Origin: Pseudomonadota bacterium
GTDB lineage: Bacteria; Pseudomonadota; Alphaproteobacteria; Rhodobacterales; Rhodobacteraceae
NCBI GenBank assembly: GCA_022573605.1
Contig: JACZTQ010000074.1
Location: 1-11,783 of the forward strand
Direction: 5' to 3'
DNA: 11,783 nucleotides
In this document: one piece after another, positions 1-9,091 of the stretch
Position numbering within the stretch: the stretch's first letter is position 1
Layout of the letters: every line of letters begins with the position of its first letter
Notes under the pieces: generated by a model
The model's input: only the letters and a program-made list of their open reading frames with translations
What the model was told of the DNA's origin: nothing
The model's database searches: none
Made by a program: the position numbers and the translations under genes

Positions 1-491
1 GACCTTCAGCACCCTCTAGAACACCGTCGGTTCTCTGCCCAAAACGAGACCTTCGGCGCCGGGCGTCGGCAATGCGGCGGTGTGCCGACCTACACGGCGT
101 GGGTGCTGTAGGTCCGGGTTGTGCCAATTCCGGACATAGCTCGATTTCGGCGGGAGTGGCCATCGAGCGTTGAACATGCAAGCGAGCAAGGCCCGCTTTC
201 AGAATCAATCGAGGCGCTCAAGACGCGAGGATTTGTGGGCGTGATCGGCGATCCGGCCCCACGTCTGACGACGCCGCCAACACAGGCTTTTGCCCCATTT
301 ACGACCCTCGAAGATTTGCCGAGAACGTCTTGTTTTTGGGTTAATCCGGACGTACTTCGATTCGATCGCTAGGGCTTAAAATTTTGTCACAGCTTGTCGG
401 CACTATATCTGGCGGCCCTTGGGCCGGGAGCGGAATTGACGCGGACGGCGAGGAATGCTCGGATACGCGCATCGTCATCGGAGATCGCCGC
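1..491. other. Left-edge stretch with no recognisable gene
   Basis: About 490 bases precede the first recognisable coding sequence. An 83-codon open frame with a GTG start (121-372, plus strand) exists. It has no convincing ribosome binding site, no family resemblance I recognise and no domain-like motif, so I do not call it a gene. A plus-strand frame open from base 1 to a stop near 111 could be the tail of something outside the window, but it is also unrecognised. Base composition around 160-400 is visibly less GC-rich than the operon downstream, with runs such as cttaaaattttgtc near 375-388. This fits a foreign or decayed segment, perhaps an old insertion-sequence border, but no terminal repeats or transposase motifs were found. 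Confidence 0.5.
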
Positions 492-980
492 ATGACCGAC
501 GGCCCGCGTGGTTCAGACGCCTGGATCACCGATCCACAAACCTATCTCGATCGCCGAGCGGCGACCCGTACGGTGCCTTCGGCGCCTGTCTCGCACTATC
601 TCGCGATGCGCGACGGGGTGCGCCTGGCGGTGGACATCCATCTGCCCGACGGTGAGAGGCCGACGGAAGGATTTCCGGCGGTCCTGATCTTCACCCCCTA
701 CTACCGTCGGTTCCGTCTGGCAGGCGACGCCCCGGCCGGAATTGAGCCGAGCCCGAACTCCGCCGCCTACCGCGAGATGTTCGTGCCGCGCGGTTATGCG
801 CTGGTGGTCATCGATGTGCGCGGCACCGGGGCATCCTTCGGTTGCCGCGATTCCTTCCGCTCGCCGGCGGAGCGGCAGGATTATGCCGAAGTCATCGAAT
901 GGGTCGCGGCGCAGGGCTGGTGCGACGGGCGGCTGGGCGCGACCGGAATTTCCTATCTCGGCGCCGCCTGCGATTTCGCC

Positions 981-1019
981 GCCGCCTCCGGGCATCCCGC
1001 CTTGAAGGCGATCGCGCCG
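981..1019 (+). repeat. Inverted repeat, left arm (native copy)
   Basis: These 39 bases are the exact reverse complement of 1418-1456. This copy lies in the native reading frame of the CocE-type hydrolase and encodes the stretch around ASGHPALKAIAP just after the nucleophile elbow. It is therefore the source copy. Weaker matching continues for about 12 bases on the left side (969-980, roughly 9 of 12). Confidence 0.95.
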
Positions 1020-1417
1020 ATCAGTGCCGTCTGGGATACATATTCCGACCATTTCTACCCGGGCGGCATCCTGCTGACCGATCTCGCCACCGGCTATGGC
1101 CGGGTCATGGAGGCGCTGGACCAGGACCGGCGCGAGGACCTGCGCAAATACTATTACTTCGCCGAGCCGTGCTTCGAGGGGCCAGCCCCGGTCGATGACG
1201 ACCCGGAGGGCGTGCTGCTGGCCGAGGCCATCGCCGAGCATGCCGCGAATGTGCACATGCCGGACTTCCTGCGCGAGTTCCAGTTCCGCGACTCGACGCT
1301 GGCGCATGACCCGGAGTTCACCTCCGACAGCTTCAGCCCCCATGCGGTGTCGGCCGGGTTCCGTGACGATCTGGCGGTGCTGGCGGTCTCGGGCTGGCGG
1401 GACGGCGCCTATATGAA

Positions 1418-1456
1418 CGGCGCGATCGCCTTCAAGGCGGGATGCCCGGAGGCGGC
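1418..1456 (-). repeat. Inverted repeat, right arm (inserted antisense copy)
   Basis: This arm matches 981-1019 perfectly on the opposite strand over 39 bases, with degraded similarity to about 1468. It sits exactly where the N-terminal part of the hydrolase loses family resemblance and just before the C-terminal part resumes in another frame. It therefore marks the lesion that broke the gene. Read on the minus strand it again spells AAASGHPALKAIAP. The arms are 398 bases apart. Template switching during replication or repair is the most natural origin; that is inference. Confidence 0.95.
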
Positions 1457-2093
1457 TGCAAATTCGCAACGTCCAGGACTACTATCCCGACTGGGACGAG
1501 AAGCCGGGGAACTACCTCCGGTTCCGGTCTGAGCCGCTGGACGCCGCCCTGACCGTCGCGGGCCACCCGCTGCTGCATCTCGATTTTGCCTCGGATCAGG
1601 CGGATGCCTGCATCTTCGCCTATCTGGAGGACATCGCCCCGGACGGGTCATCGCATTATGTCACCGAGGGGATGCTGCGGGCGCTGCACCGGGGCATATC
1701 CGAGCCCTCGCCCACCTATCGCACGACCTGGCCCTATCGCGCCTTCACCCGGGCGGAGGCGCGGCCGTTGGTGCCCGGCGAGCCGGTGACCATCGATTTC
1801 GCGTTGCTGCCGGTGTCGTGGGAGTTCCCGGCCGGACATCGGATCGGCCTCTCCATCGCCGGGGCAGACCGGGACAACTTCGCCCTGTGGCCCTACGGCA
1901 GGCCGGGCAACTGGACGATCCGAACCGGCGGGGTCTACCGCTCCAGTCTGACGCTGCCGGTGGAGTAGGGCTCCTCGGCGACGGTGGCGCGGCGGGCGCG
2001 AACCGAGTCGGTCAACTAGGTCTGAATAGGCTCTACGCCCTCCCGCGTCCCGCGTGTGGCCCGCAAGCGGATAGGTCATATGGTTGATGGATC

Positions 2094-2128
2094 GGCAGCT
2101 TCTCTTGCATGCTCACGATTTAGCTGCC
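2094..2128. promoter_or_regulatory. Possible dyad in the transporter operon leader
   Basis: The 230 bases between the broken hydrolase and the binding-protein gene contain a 7-bp perfect dyad, GGCAGCT (2094-2100) and AGCTGCC (2122-2128). The 21-base centre includes the palindrome GCATGC, which recurs at 2159-2164. It could be an operator or leader hairpin, but a 7-bp dyad at this spacing is not rare by chance. No convincing -35/-10 pair was found in the leader, although transcription of the operon most likely starts somewhere in it. Confidence 0.2.
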
Positions 2129-2198
2129 ACGCTCCCGCAATGACGGCGCGCCTCGAATGCATGCCGTGTAACGATATTCGACAAGGAGGAAACACACC

Positions 2199-3734
2199 AT
2201 GAAGCAATGGATTCTGCCAGGCGTGGCGATGGCTGCAGCCGCGGGCATCTGGTCCGGTCCGGCGCTGGCCGGCAAGGCGGACGATACCTTGAACTGGGCG
2301 ACCGACCGCGAGGTCGCCGTCATCGATCCCTATTACAACAACACCCGCGAGTTGGTGGTGATGGGGCACCTGGGCTGGGACGGCCTGTTGTTCCGCAACC
2401 TCGACACCGGTGAGTATGAGCCGCTGCTGGCCACCGGCGTGGAATGGATCGACAACGTCACGCTCGAGGTGGAACTGCGCCAGGGCGTGGTCTTCCACGA
2501 CGGGTCCAGCTTCGGCTCGGAGGACGTGGTCTACACCATCAACCACGTCTCCAACGAGGATAACGGCGTGCTGACGATAAAGAACGTCAGCTGGATGAAG
2601 AACGCCGAGGCGCTGGGTCCGCACAAGCTGCGCATCAATCTGGTGAACCCGTTTCCGGCCGCCTTCGCCTATCTTTCGAACGCGGTCTTCATCGTGCCCG
2701 AGGGCCATTACGACAACGCCCCCACCGGGGCCGACGGCAGAAAGGATTTCGGCGCCGTGGCGCCGGTCGGCACCGGCCCCTACAAGTTCGTCGAGGTCAA
2801 GGCCGGCGAATACGTGCTGTGGGAGAAGAACGACGCCTACATGAAGGACACGCCGAAGGGCCAGCCTTCCATCGGCCATATCCGCTTCCGCACCATCAAG
2901 GAGATGAACACCCAGATCGCCGAGATGCTGACCGGCGGGCTGGACTGGATGTGGGATGTGCCGAAGGACCAGGCCGAACGTCTGGCGGACCTGGGCACCG
3001 TCACGGTCGAGAACGCCAAGACCATGCGCGTCTCCTACCTCGCCTTCGACGTCGACGGCAGTTCGGGGCAGACCTTCTTCATGGACAAGCGGGTGCGCGC
3101 GGCGGTGGCCCACGCGATCAACCGCGAGTCGCTGACCCGGAACCTGGTCGGCCCGGCCTCGGTGGTGATCCACTCGGCCTGCCATCCGGACCAGTTCGGC
3201 TGCGCCCAGGACGTGACCAGGTGGGACTATGACCCGGAGAAGTCGAAGGCGCTGCTGGCCGAGGCGGGCTATCCCGACGGCTTCGAGTTCGACATCTACG
3301 CCTATCGCCAGCGCGAGTTCACCGAGGCGGTGATCGGCGATCTGGCCAAGGTGGGGATCAAGGCAAACCTGACCTACCTGCAATACCGGGCGCTGCGCGA
3401 CCTGGTGTGGAAGGGCAAGACCCCGATCAACCACATGACCTGGGGCTCGAACTCGATCCCGGATGTCTCGGCGATCACCAGCCACTTCTTCTCCGGCGGG
3501 CGCGACGACCCGGCCAAGGATCCGGAGGTGATTGCCTGGCTGGCGGAGGGTGACACCACGACTGACACGGCGGCGCGCGAGGCGGTCTACAAGAAGGCGC
3601 TGGAACGGATCTCGAGCGAGCTCTACTGGCTGCCGATGTTTACTTACGCGAAGTACTACGTGTATGCGAACGATCTCGACTTCCAGACCACCTCGGACGA
3701 GATCCCGCGCTTCTACGCGGCGAAGTGGAAGTGA
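2199..3734 (+). CDS. Peptide-type ABC transporter solute-binding protein (family 5)
   Basis: This is a periplasmic binding protein of the SBP family 5 (DppA/OppA type), 511 residues, the usual length for the family. It captures the substrate and delivers it to the permease pair encoded downstream. The start is firm: AAGGAGG at 2183-2189 lies 9 bases before ATG 2199. The N-terminus is a classical signal peptide (Lys2, a hydrophobic alanine-rich core, likely cleavage after ALA at residue 24). The mature protein opens with the family pattern LNWATDREVAVIDPYYNN. It continues with EPLLATGVEWIDN, a strand-turn ending LRQGVVFHDG (the conserved F-H-D/N-G site), FGSEDVVYTIN, and GTGPYKFVEVKAGEYV. The C-terminal lobe has RVRAAVAHAINRESL and DPEKSKALLAEAGYPDGF, both standard. 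Ligand class cannot be told from the sequence. Family members bind di- and oligopeptides, nickel, haem, opines or glutathione. The M20 and GGT-like enzymes in the operon favour a peptide or amide-linked compound. It is the first gene of the operon. Confidence 0.93.
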   Translation: MKQWILPGVAMAAAAGIWSGPALAGKADDTLNWATDREVAVIDPYYNNTRELVVMGHLGWDGLLFRNLDTGEYEPLLATGVEWIDNVTLEVELRQGVVFHDGSSFGSEDVVYTINHVSNEDNGVLTIKNVSWMKNAEALGPHKLRINLVNPFPAAFAYLSNAVFIVPEGHYDNAPTGADGRKDFGAVAPVGTGPYKFVEVKAGEYVLWEKNDAYMKDTPKGQPSIGHIRFRTIKEMNTQIAEMLTGGLDWMWDVPKDQAERLADLGTVTVENAKTMRVSYLAFDVDGSSGQTFFMDKRVRAAVAHAINRESLTRNLVGPASVVIHSACHPDQFGCAQDVTRWDYDPEKSKALLAEAGYPDGFEFDIYAYRQREFTEAVIGDLAKVGIKANLTYLQYRALRDLVWKGKTPINHMTWGSNSIPDVSAITSHFFSGGRDDPAKDPEVIAWLAEGDTTTDTAAREAVYKKALERISSELYWLPMFTYAKYYVYANDLDFQTTSDEIPRFYAAKWK

Positions 3735-3763
3735 GCGCGCACCCTGAATAGCGGACGGAAAAC

Positions 3764-3789
3764 CGCCTCGCCGGGCGACCGGCGGGGCG
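3764..3789 (+). promoter_or_regulatory. Intercistronic GNRA stem-loop after the binding-protein gene
   Basis: An 11-bp stem (3764-3774 with 3779-3789, one G-U pair in RNA) closes on the tetraloop GCGA, a GNRA-type cap. It starts 29 bases after the binding-protein stop and ends 58 bases before the first permease start. No T-run follows, so it is unlikely to be an efficient intrinsic terminator. Stem-loops in this position in periplasmic-permease operons often protect the upstream message from 3' decay, so the binding protein is made in excess over the membrane parts. That role is inferred here. Confidence 0.6.
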
Positions 3790-3847
3790 ATTCCCAAGGC
3801 GACGGCGCCGAGTGCGTTGCGCCCGAGGGGTGCTGGAGTCGGATGCC

Positions 3848-4765
3848 ATGCTGCCTTATGTTCTGAAACGGTTCGCTGTCGCCATCCTGGTGGCGATCAC
3901 GGTGTCGATGATCACCTTCTCGATGATCTATCTCTCCGGCGACCCGGCGCTGGCGCTGGCGGGAGAGACGGCGACCGAGGCGGATATCGAGAACATTCGC
4001 CGGGTCTATGGCTACGACCGGCCGATCGTGGTGCAGTATCTGGACTGGCTGTATCGGGCGGTGCAGGGCGATTTCGGGCAGTCGCACTACCTGAAAAAGC
4101 CGGTCTCGGAGGTGATCTTCGAGCGCCTGCCGACGACCATGCTGCTGGGTTTCTGCGCCCTGGTTTTCGCGCTGACCCTATCGATCCCGCTGGGCGTGCT
4201 GGCGGCGATCCGGCCGAACAGCATGATCGACCGGGTGGCCCTGACCATCGCCGTGGTCGGGCAGGCGATGCCCAGCTTCTGGTTCGCGCTGATCATGATG
4301 CTGTGGCTGGGCATCTACTGGCGGCTGCTGCCGGTCACCGGCACTGACTCCTGGGCGAATTTCGTTATGCCTTCCATCGCGCTCGGCTACTACATCACGC
4401 CGGCAGTGATGCGGCTGACCCGGGCGGGCATGCTGGAGGTGCTGTCGACCGACTATATCCGCACCGCGCGGGCCAAGGGGCTCAGGCCGATGACGGTGCT
4501 GTTCAAGCATGCGCTGCGCAACGCCATCATCCCGGTGGTGTCGCTGGCGGCGGTCCAGTTCGGCTTCATGCTGGGCGGCTCCATCGTCATCGAGACGATC
4601 TTCGCGATCAACGGGCTGGGGTTTCTGGCCTGGGAGTCGATCCAGCGTGCCGACCTGCCGATGATGCAGGCGATCGTGCTGGTGTTGAGCATCTTTTACA
4701 TCGTGCTGACCTTCCTGGCGGACATGCTGAACGCCTGGCTGGATCCGCGGATCAGGGTGGGGTGA
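3848..4765 (+). CDS. Peptide-type ABC transporter permease, DppB/OppB family
   Basis: This inner-membrane subunit is 305 residues long and forms half of the translocation channel. I place the start at ATG 3848 (MLPYVLKRF), with GGAG 9 bases upstream. A start at 3812 would add 12 residues with no family match and no better ribosome site. TM1 spans about residues 9-31. It is followed by the conserved N-terminal extracytoplasmic segment IENIRRVYGYDRP...QYLDWLYRAVQGDFGQS (47-79) typical of DppB, including the hallmark GDFGQS. Five further membrane segments follow, around 97-121, 131-158, 171-190, 228-250 and 275-294. The cytoplasmic EAA coupling loop is at 203-230 (YIRTARAKGL...HALRNAIIPV), which docks to the ATPases. 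The C-terminus LNAWLDPRIRVG is the usual family ending. The next permease gene begins 1 base after the stop, indicating translational coupling. Confidence 0.93.
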   Translation: MLPYVLKRFAVAILVAITVSMITFSMIYLSGDPALALAGETATEADIENIRRVYGYDRPIVVQYLDWLYRAVQGDFGQSHYLKKPVSEVIFERLPTTMLLGFCALVFALTLSIPLGVLAAIRPNSMIDRVALTIAVVGQAMPSFWFALIMMLWLGIYWRLLPVTGTDSWANFVMPSIALGYYITPAVMRLTRAGMLEVLSTDYIRTARAKGLRPMTVLFKHALRNAIIPVVSLAAVQFGFMLGGSIVIETIFAINGLGFLAWESIQRADLPMMQAIVLVLSIFYIVLTFLADMLNAWLDPRIRVG

Positions 4766-4766
4766 C

Positions 4767-5672
4767 ATGGCTGTGAACGACATCTCCCCTGGCGCTCCGG
4801 ACATGGAGCCCTCGCCGCGGGCGCTTTTGCGCCGCCGGGTATTCCACCATGCCGGGCTGGTGATCGGCGCCTCCGTGCTGATCACCATCGTCCTGATGGC
4901 GCTGCTGGCGCCCTACATCGCGCCGCACGATCCCCTCGACCAGGTGCTGGACCGTAGACTGATCCCGCCGATCTGGTTCGACAGCGACAAGGCGACCTGG
5001 ACCTTTCCGCTGGGGACCGACCATTTCGGGCGGGACTATCTCTCGCGGCTGATTTGGGGTGCGCGTATCTCGTTGATGATCGGGGTGTCGGCGATGCTGA
5101 TCTCGGGTGTGATCGGCACCACCATCGGGGTCTTGGCGGGTTATTTCGGCGGCAGGGTCGACATGGTGGCGAACTTCATCATCACCACGCGGTTGTCGAT
5201 GCCGGTGGTGCTGGTGGCGCTGGCGGTGGTCAGCATGGTCGGCTCGTCGCTGACGGTGGTGATCTGGGTGCTAGGGCTCTTGATCTGGGATCGCTTCGCC
5301 GTGGTGATGCGCAGTGCGACGATGCAGGTGCGCAACCTCGACTTCGTCGCCTCGGCGCAGGCACTGGGCTGCTCGACGGCGCGGATCGTGCTGTCCGAGA
5401 TCCTGCCCAACGTCGCCAACCACCTGATCGTGGTGGCCACCATCGAGATGGCCCATGCAATCCTGCTGGAAGCGGCGCTCTCCTTCCTCGGCCTCGGCGT
5501 GCAGCCGCCGGAGCCGAGTTGGGGGCTGATGATCTCCGAGGCCAAGGGGTTGATGTTCTTCGATGCCTGGCTGATCGCGATCCCCGGCACGGCACTGTTC
5601 CTGCTGGTGCTGTCGATCAACCTTCTGGGCGATGGTCTGCGCGACGTGACCGCGCCCGACGGCCGGAACTGA
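4767..5672 (+). CDS. Peptide-type ABC transporter permease, DppC/OppC family
   Basis: This is the second membrane subunit of the importer, 301 residues. It has a short cytoplasmic N-terminus and TM1 at about 28-51 (GLVIGASVLITIVLMALLAPYI), followed by the family marker IAPHDP. An extracytoplasmic segment ends in PLGTDHFGRDYLSRLIWGAR (81-100), the clearest DppC signature. Further membrane segments lie near 101-124, 145-180, 215-240 and 266-288. The EAA loop is at 193-217 (FVASAQALG...VLSEILPNV), and the terminal pattern LSFLGLGVQPPEPSWG (239-253) is diagnostic. The start at 4767 lies 1 base beyond the previous stop, so it is probably translated by coupling. Twenty-three bases separate its stop from the first ATPase gene. 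Confidence 0.93.
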   Translation: MAVNDISPGAPDMEPSPRALLRRRVFHHAGLVIGASVLITIVLMALLAPYIAPHDPLDQVLDRRLIPPIWFDSDKATWTFPLGTDHFGRDYLSRLIWGARISLMIGVSAMLISGVIGTTIGVLAGYFGGRVDMVANFIITTRLSMPVVLVALAVVSMVGSSLTVVIWVLGLLIWDRFAVVMRSATMQVRNLDFVASAQALGCSTARIVLSEILPNVANHLIVVATIEMAHAILLEAALSFLGLGVQPPEPSWGLMISEAKGLMFFDAWLIAIPGTALFLLVLSINLLGDGLRDVTAPDGRN

Positions 5673-5695
5673 CGGCCGGAATTGGAGGGGAGCGA

Positions 5696-6705
5696 ATGAC
5701 CGAGCGCATCCTTGAGGTCGAGGGCCTGAGCGTCGACATTCCCGTGCCCGCGGGGATGCTGCATCCGGTGCAGGATCTCAGCTTCCACGTCGACCGGGGC
5801 GAGACCTTGGCGATCGTCGGCGAATCCGGCTGCGGCAAGTCTCTGACCTCGCTGGCGCTGATGGACCTGCTGCCATCGCGGGCGACGCGGCGGGCTTCGA
5901 AGCTGGCGCTGGACGGTCAAGACCTGACCGGGCTGTCCGAGCGGCAGATGTCGGACCTGCGCGGCAACCGGATGAGCATGATCTTCCAGGAGCCGATGAC
6001 CTCGCTGAACCCGGCCTACACCATTGGCGATCAGTTGATCGAGGCGCTGCGCCGGCATCGCGGCGTGACCGTGGGCGAGGCCCGCGACCGGGCGGTCTGG
6101 TTGTTGGAGAAGGTCGGCATCACGGCGGCGCGAGAGCGTCTGCGGCAGTATCCGCACCAGCTCTCCGGCGGGCTGCGCCAGCGGGTGATGATCGCCATGG
6201 CGCTTATGTGCGGACCGGACCTGATCATCGCCGACGAACCGACCACGGCGCTGGACGTGACCATCCAGGCGCAGATCCTGCACCTGCTGGCCGACTTGCA
6301 GCGCGAATTCCGGACCGGGCTGATCCTGATCACCCACGACCTTGGTGTCGTCGCCCGGGTCGCCGACCGGGTGGCGGTGATGTATGCGGGCCAGTTCGTC
6401 GAGGAGGGCACGGCGCTGCAGATTTTTCAGGCGCCGACCCACCCCTACACCCAGGGGCTGCTGAATTGCATTCCCGTCCCCGGCAAGACCGCGCGGGGCG
6501 CGCATCTGGGCACGATCCCCGGCATCGTGCCATCGCTGGTGGGCCGGATGCCGGGCTGCCATTTCGCCGAACGTTGCCGTTACGTGACCGATGCCTGCCG
6601 TGCGGATGCCATCGCCTTGCGTGACGCGACCGAACCCGGCCACCGCTATCGTTGCGTGCTTTCACCTGAGGAAACCGCCGCCCACAACCAGATGGAGACG
6701 GCGCA

Positions 6706-6709
<4 letters not shown>
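5696..6709 (+). CDS. Peptide-type ABC transporter ATPase, DppD/OppD family
   Basis: This cytoplasmic ATP-binding subunit is 337 residues long and powers import with the next gene product. The open frame extends far upstream, but the real start is ATG 5696 (MTERILEVEGLSVDIP). It is preceded by GGAGGGGAG and matches the usual family N-terminus. Motifs: Walker A GESGCGKS at 42-49, Q-loop Gln98 in FQEPMTSLNP, signature LSGGLRQR at 156-163, Walker B LIIADE at 176-181, and H-loop His214. The C-terminal oligopeptide-transporter extension is present (HPYTQGLLNCIP, 249-260). It carries four cysteines at 288, 294, 301 and 320 in the spacing seen in relatives; some of these are reported to hold a 4Fe-4S cluster. 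Its TGA overlaps the next ATG as ATGA (6706-6709). Confidence 0.94.
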
Positions 6710-7675
<966 letters not shown>

Positions 7676-7689
<14 letters not shown>

Positions 7690-9091
7690 CCCCAATCGTG
7701 AGGGCGCCATCGCCCGCGCCACTGATTATCTCGACAGCGGCGGCTTCGAGGCCGATCTCGCTCGCCGGGTCGCGATCCCCTCGGAGAGCCAGACCCCCGA
7801 GGGCCTGCCCCACTGCGCGCGCTATCTGGACCAGGAGATGGTCCCGGCCTTCGTGGCGATGGGCTTCGAGTGCCAAATCTTCGACAACCCGATCGAGGGC
7901 TGCGGCCCGGTGCTGCTGGCGACCCGGTTCGAGGCCGAGGGATTGGCGACGGTGCTGGGCTACGGCCACGGTGATGTCATCCGCGGGCTCGACGACCAGT
8001 GGACCAAGGGCGCCGGACCGTGGCAAACCGCGCGCGACCGTGACCGGCTCTATGGCCGCGGCACCGCCGACAACAAGGGCCAGCACACGATTAACATGGC
8101 GGCGATGCGCGCCGTGCTGGAGGCGCGGGGGGCTCTGGGTTTCAACGCCAAGTTCATGATCGAGACCGGCGAGGAGAACGGTTCGAGCGGCGTGCGCGAG
8201 ATCATCGAGGCCAATATGGAGGCGTTCGCTGCCGACGTGTTCATCGCCTCCGACGGGCCGAGGGTGCGGGTCGACCGACCCACCGTCAGCCTGGGTGCCC
8301 GCGGAGCAGTGAATTTCGATCTGGTCTGCGAGTTGCGCGAGGGCGGGCACCATTCCGGCAACTGGGGCGGCGCGCTGGCCGACCCGGCGGCGATCCTGGC
8401 CCATGCCATTGCCACCATCATCAGCCAGAGAGGGCAGATTCAGATCAAAGAATGGCTGCCGCCGCCGATCTCCAACGCGGCGCGCGACGCGCTGAAGGGG
8501 GTGGAGATCGACGGCGGCCCGGCCGGCCCGCGGGTCGACCGGGACTGGGGCGAGCCCGGCCTGACCCCGGCCGAGAACGTCTACGCCTGGAACTCGTTCG
8601 CCATCCTCGCCATGCTGTCGGGCACGCCGGCCAGCCCGGTCAACGCCATCGCCCCCTGGGCGCGGGCGCATTGCCAGTTGCGCTATATCGCCGGGACGGA
8701 CGTGGACGACATCCTGCCCGCGCTGCGCCGCCATCTGGACAATCACAGCTTCAGCCAGGTCGCGGTGGAACCGCCCCCGGCGGGCAACGCGGCAGGTTTC
8801 AGCGCCAGCCGGACGGAGCTTGACGACCCCTGGGCGCTCTGGGTCTGCCGATCGGTCGAGCGCTCGACCGGCCAGCCGCCATCGGTCATCCCGCAGATGG
8901 GCGGCTCGATCTGCAACGACCTGTTCACCGATCTGCTGGGCATACCCGCGATCTGGCTGCCCCATTCCTACACCGCCTGCTCGCAGCACGCCCCCGACGA
9001 GCACATCCTCATGCCGCTCTGCCGCGAGGCGCTGGCGCTGATGGCTGGGCTCTACTGGGATCTGGGCGACCGGCAAGTCGAGCATCCATGA
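7676..9091 (+). CDS. M20 family metallopeptidase (ArgE/DapE/CPG2-like)
   Basis: This is a zinc-type amidohydrolase/peptidase of 471 residues, with no signal peptide and so presumably cytoplasmic. M20 enzymes remove amino acids or acyl groups from small peptides and N-acyl amino acids. The start at ATG 7676 has AAGGAG 9 bases upstream, inside the end of the ATPase gene; an earlier in-frame start at 7637 lacks family similarity. Metal and catalytic residues by motif: His98 and Asp100 in YGHGDV, bridging Asp132 in YGRGTADNKG, catalytic Glu166 and ligand Glu167 in ETGEENGS, Asp193 in ASDGPR, and His438 in SQHAPDEH. All are present, so it should be active. The dimerisation (lid) domain covers about 205-325. 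It is longer than a typical 375-residue ArgE/DapE and closer to the dipeptidase-like M20 branch of 450-480 residues. Its TGA overlaps the next ATG. Import by the adjacent transporter and cleavage inside the cell is the natural reading. The substrate is unknown. Confidence 0.9.

Larger units (their letters stand above)
492..1968 (+). pseudogene. CocE/NonD (peptidase S15-like) hydrolase, disrupted
   Basis: CocE/NonD proteins are alpha/beta-fold serine hydrolases that cleave esters or N-acyl/peptide bonds. The family includes cocaine esterase, glutaryl acylase and X-Pro dipeptidyl-peptidase relatives. The start chosen is ATG 492, with GGAGA 7 bases upstream; 36 codons of open frame before it do not look like family sequence. 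The N-terminal part (492 to about 1416) is intact: HYLAMRDGVRLAVDIHLP, the VIDVRGTGAS strand, the nucleophile elbow GISYLG with Ser at residue 154 (951-953), and SGWRDG with the probable catalytic Asp304 (1401-1403). The frame then runs into unrelated sequence and stops at 1532. The C-terminal jelly-roll domain resumes one frame over, from roughly 1465 to the TAG at 1966 (LRFRSEPLDAALTVAGHP, FASDQADACIFAYLED, EFPAGHRIGLSIA). The segment expected to hold the catalytic His (a GPWxH-type motif) is missing. Combined length is about 475 codons against roughly 550-680 in the family, so an internal deletion as well as a frame change is inferred. It is almost certainly inactive. Confidence 0.85.

Noticed and set aside
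121..372. 83-codon plus-strand open frame with a GTG start
   Set aside because: No ribosome binding site, no recognisable family, and no coding-like GC bias compared with real genes here; kept only as part of the unassigned flank.
382..410. Possible promoter, TTGTCA at 384 and TATATC at 404
   Set aside because: The spacing is only 14 bases and no second element supports it; it is too weak to annotate.
1969..2010. Possible terminator after the broken hydrolase (ACCGA-g-TCGGT)
   Set aside because: It is a five-base stem with a one-base loop and no T-run; not a plausible terminator.
2076..3797. 573-codon minus-strand open frame
   Set aside because: It lies antisense to the binding-protein gene and arises from the strong GC bias at third codon positions. 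Its translation is rich in Arg, His, Gly and Val without domains.
5054..5695. Upstream extension of the first ATPase frame
   Set aside because: It overlaps the second permease in another frame and has low-complexity Gly/Arg-rich translation. The true start at 5696 has a ribosome site and the family N-terminus.
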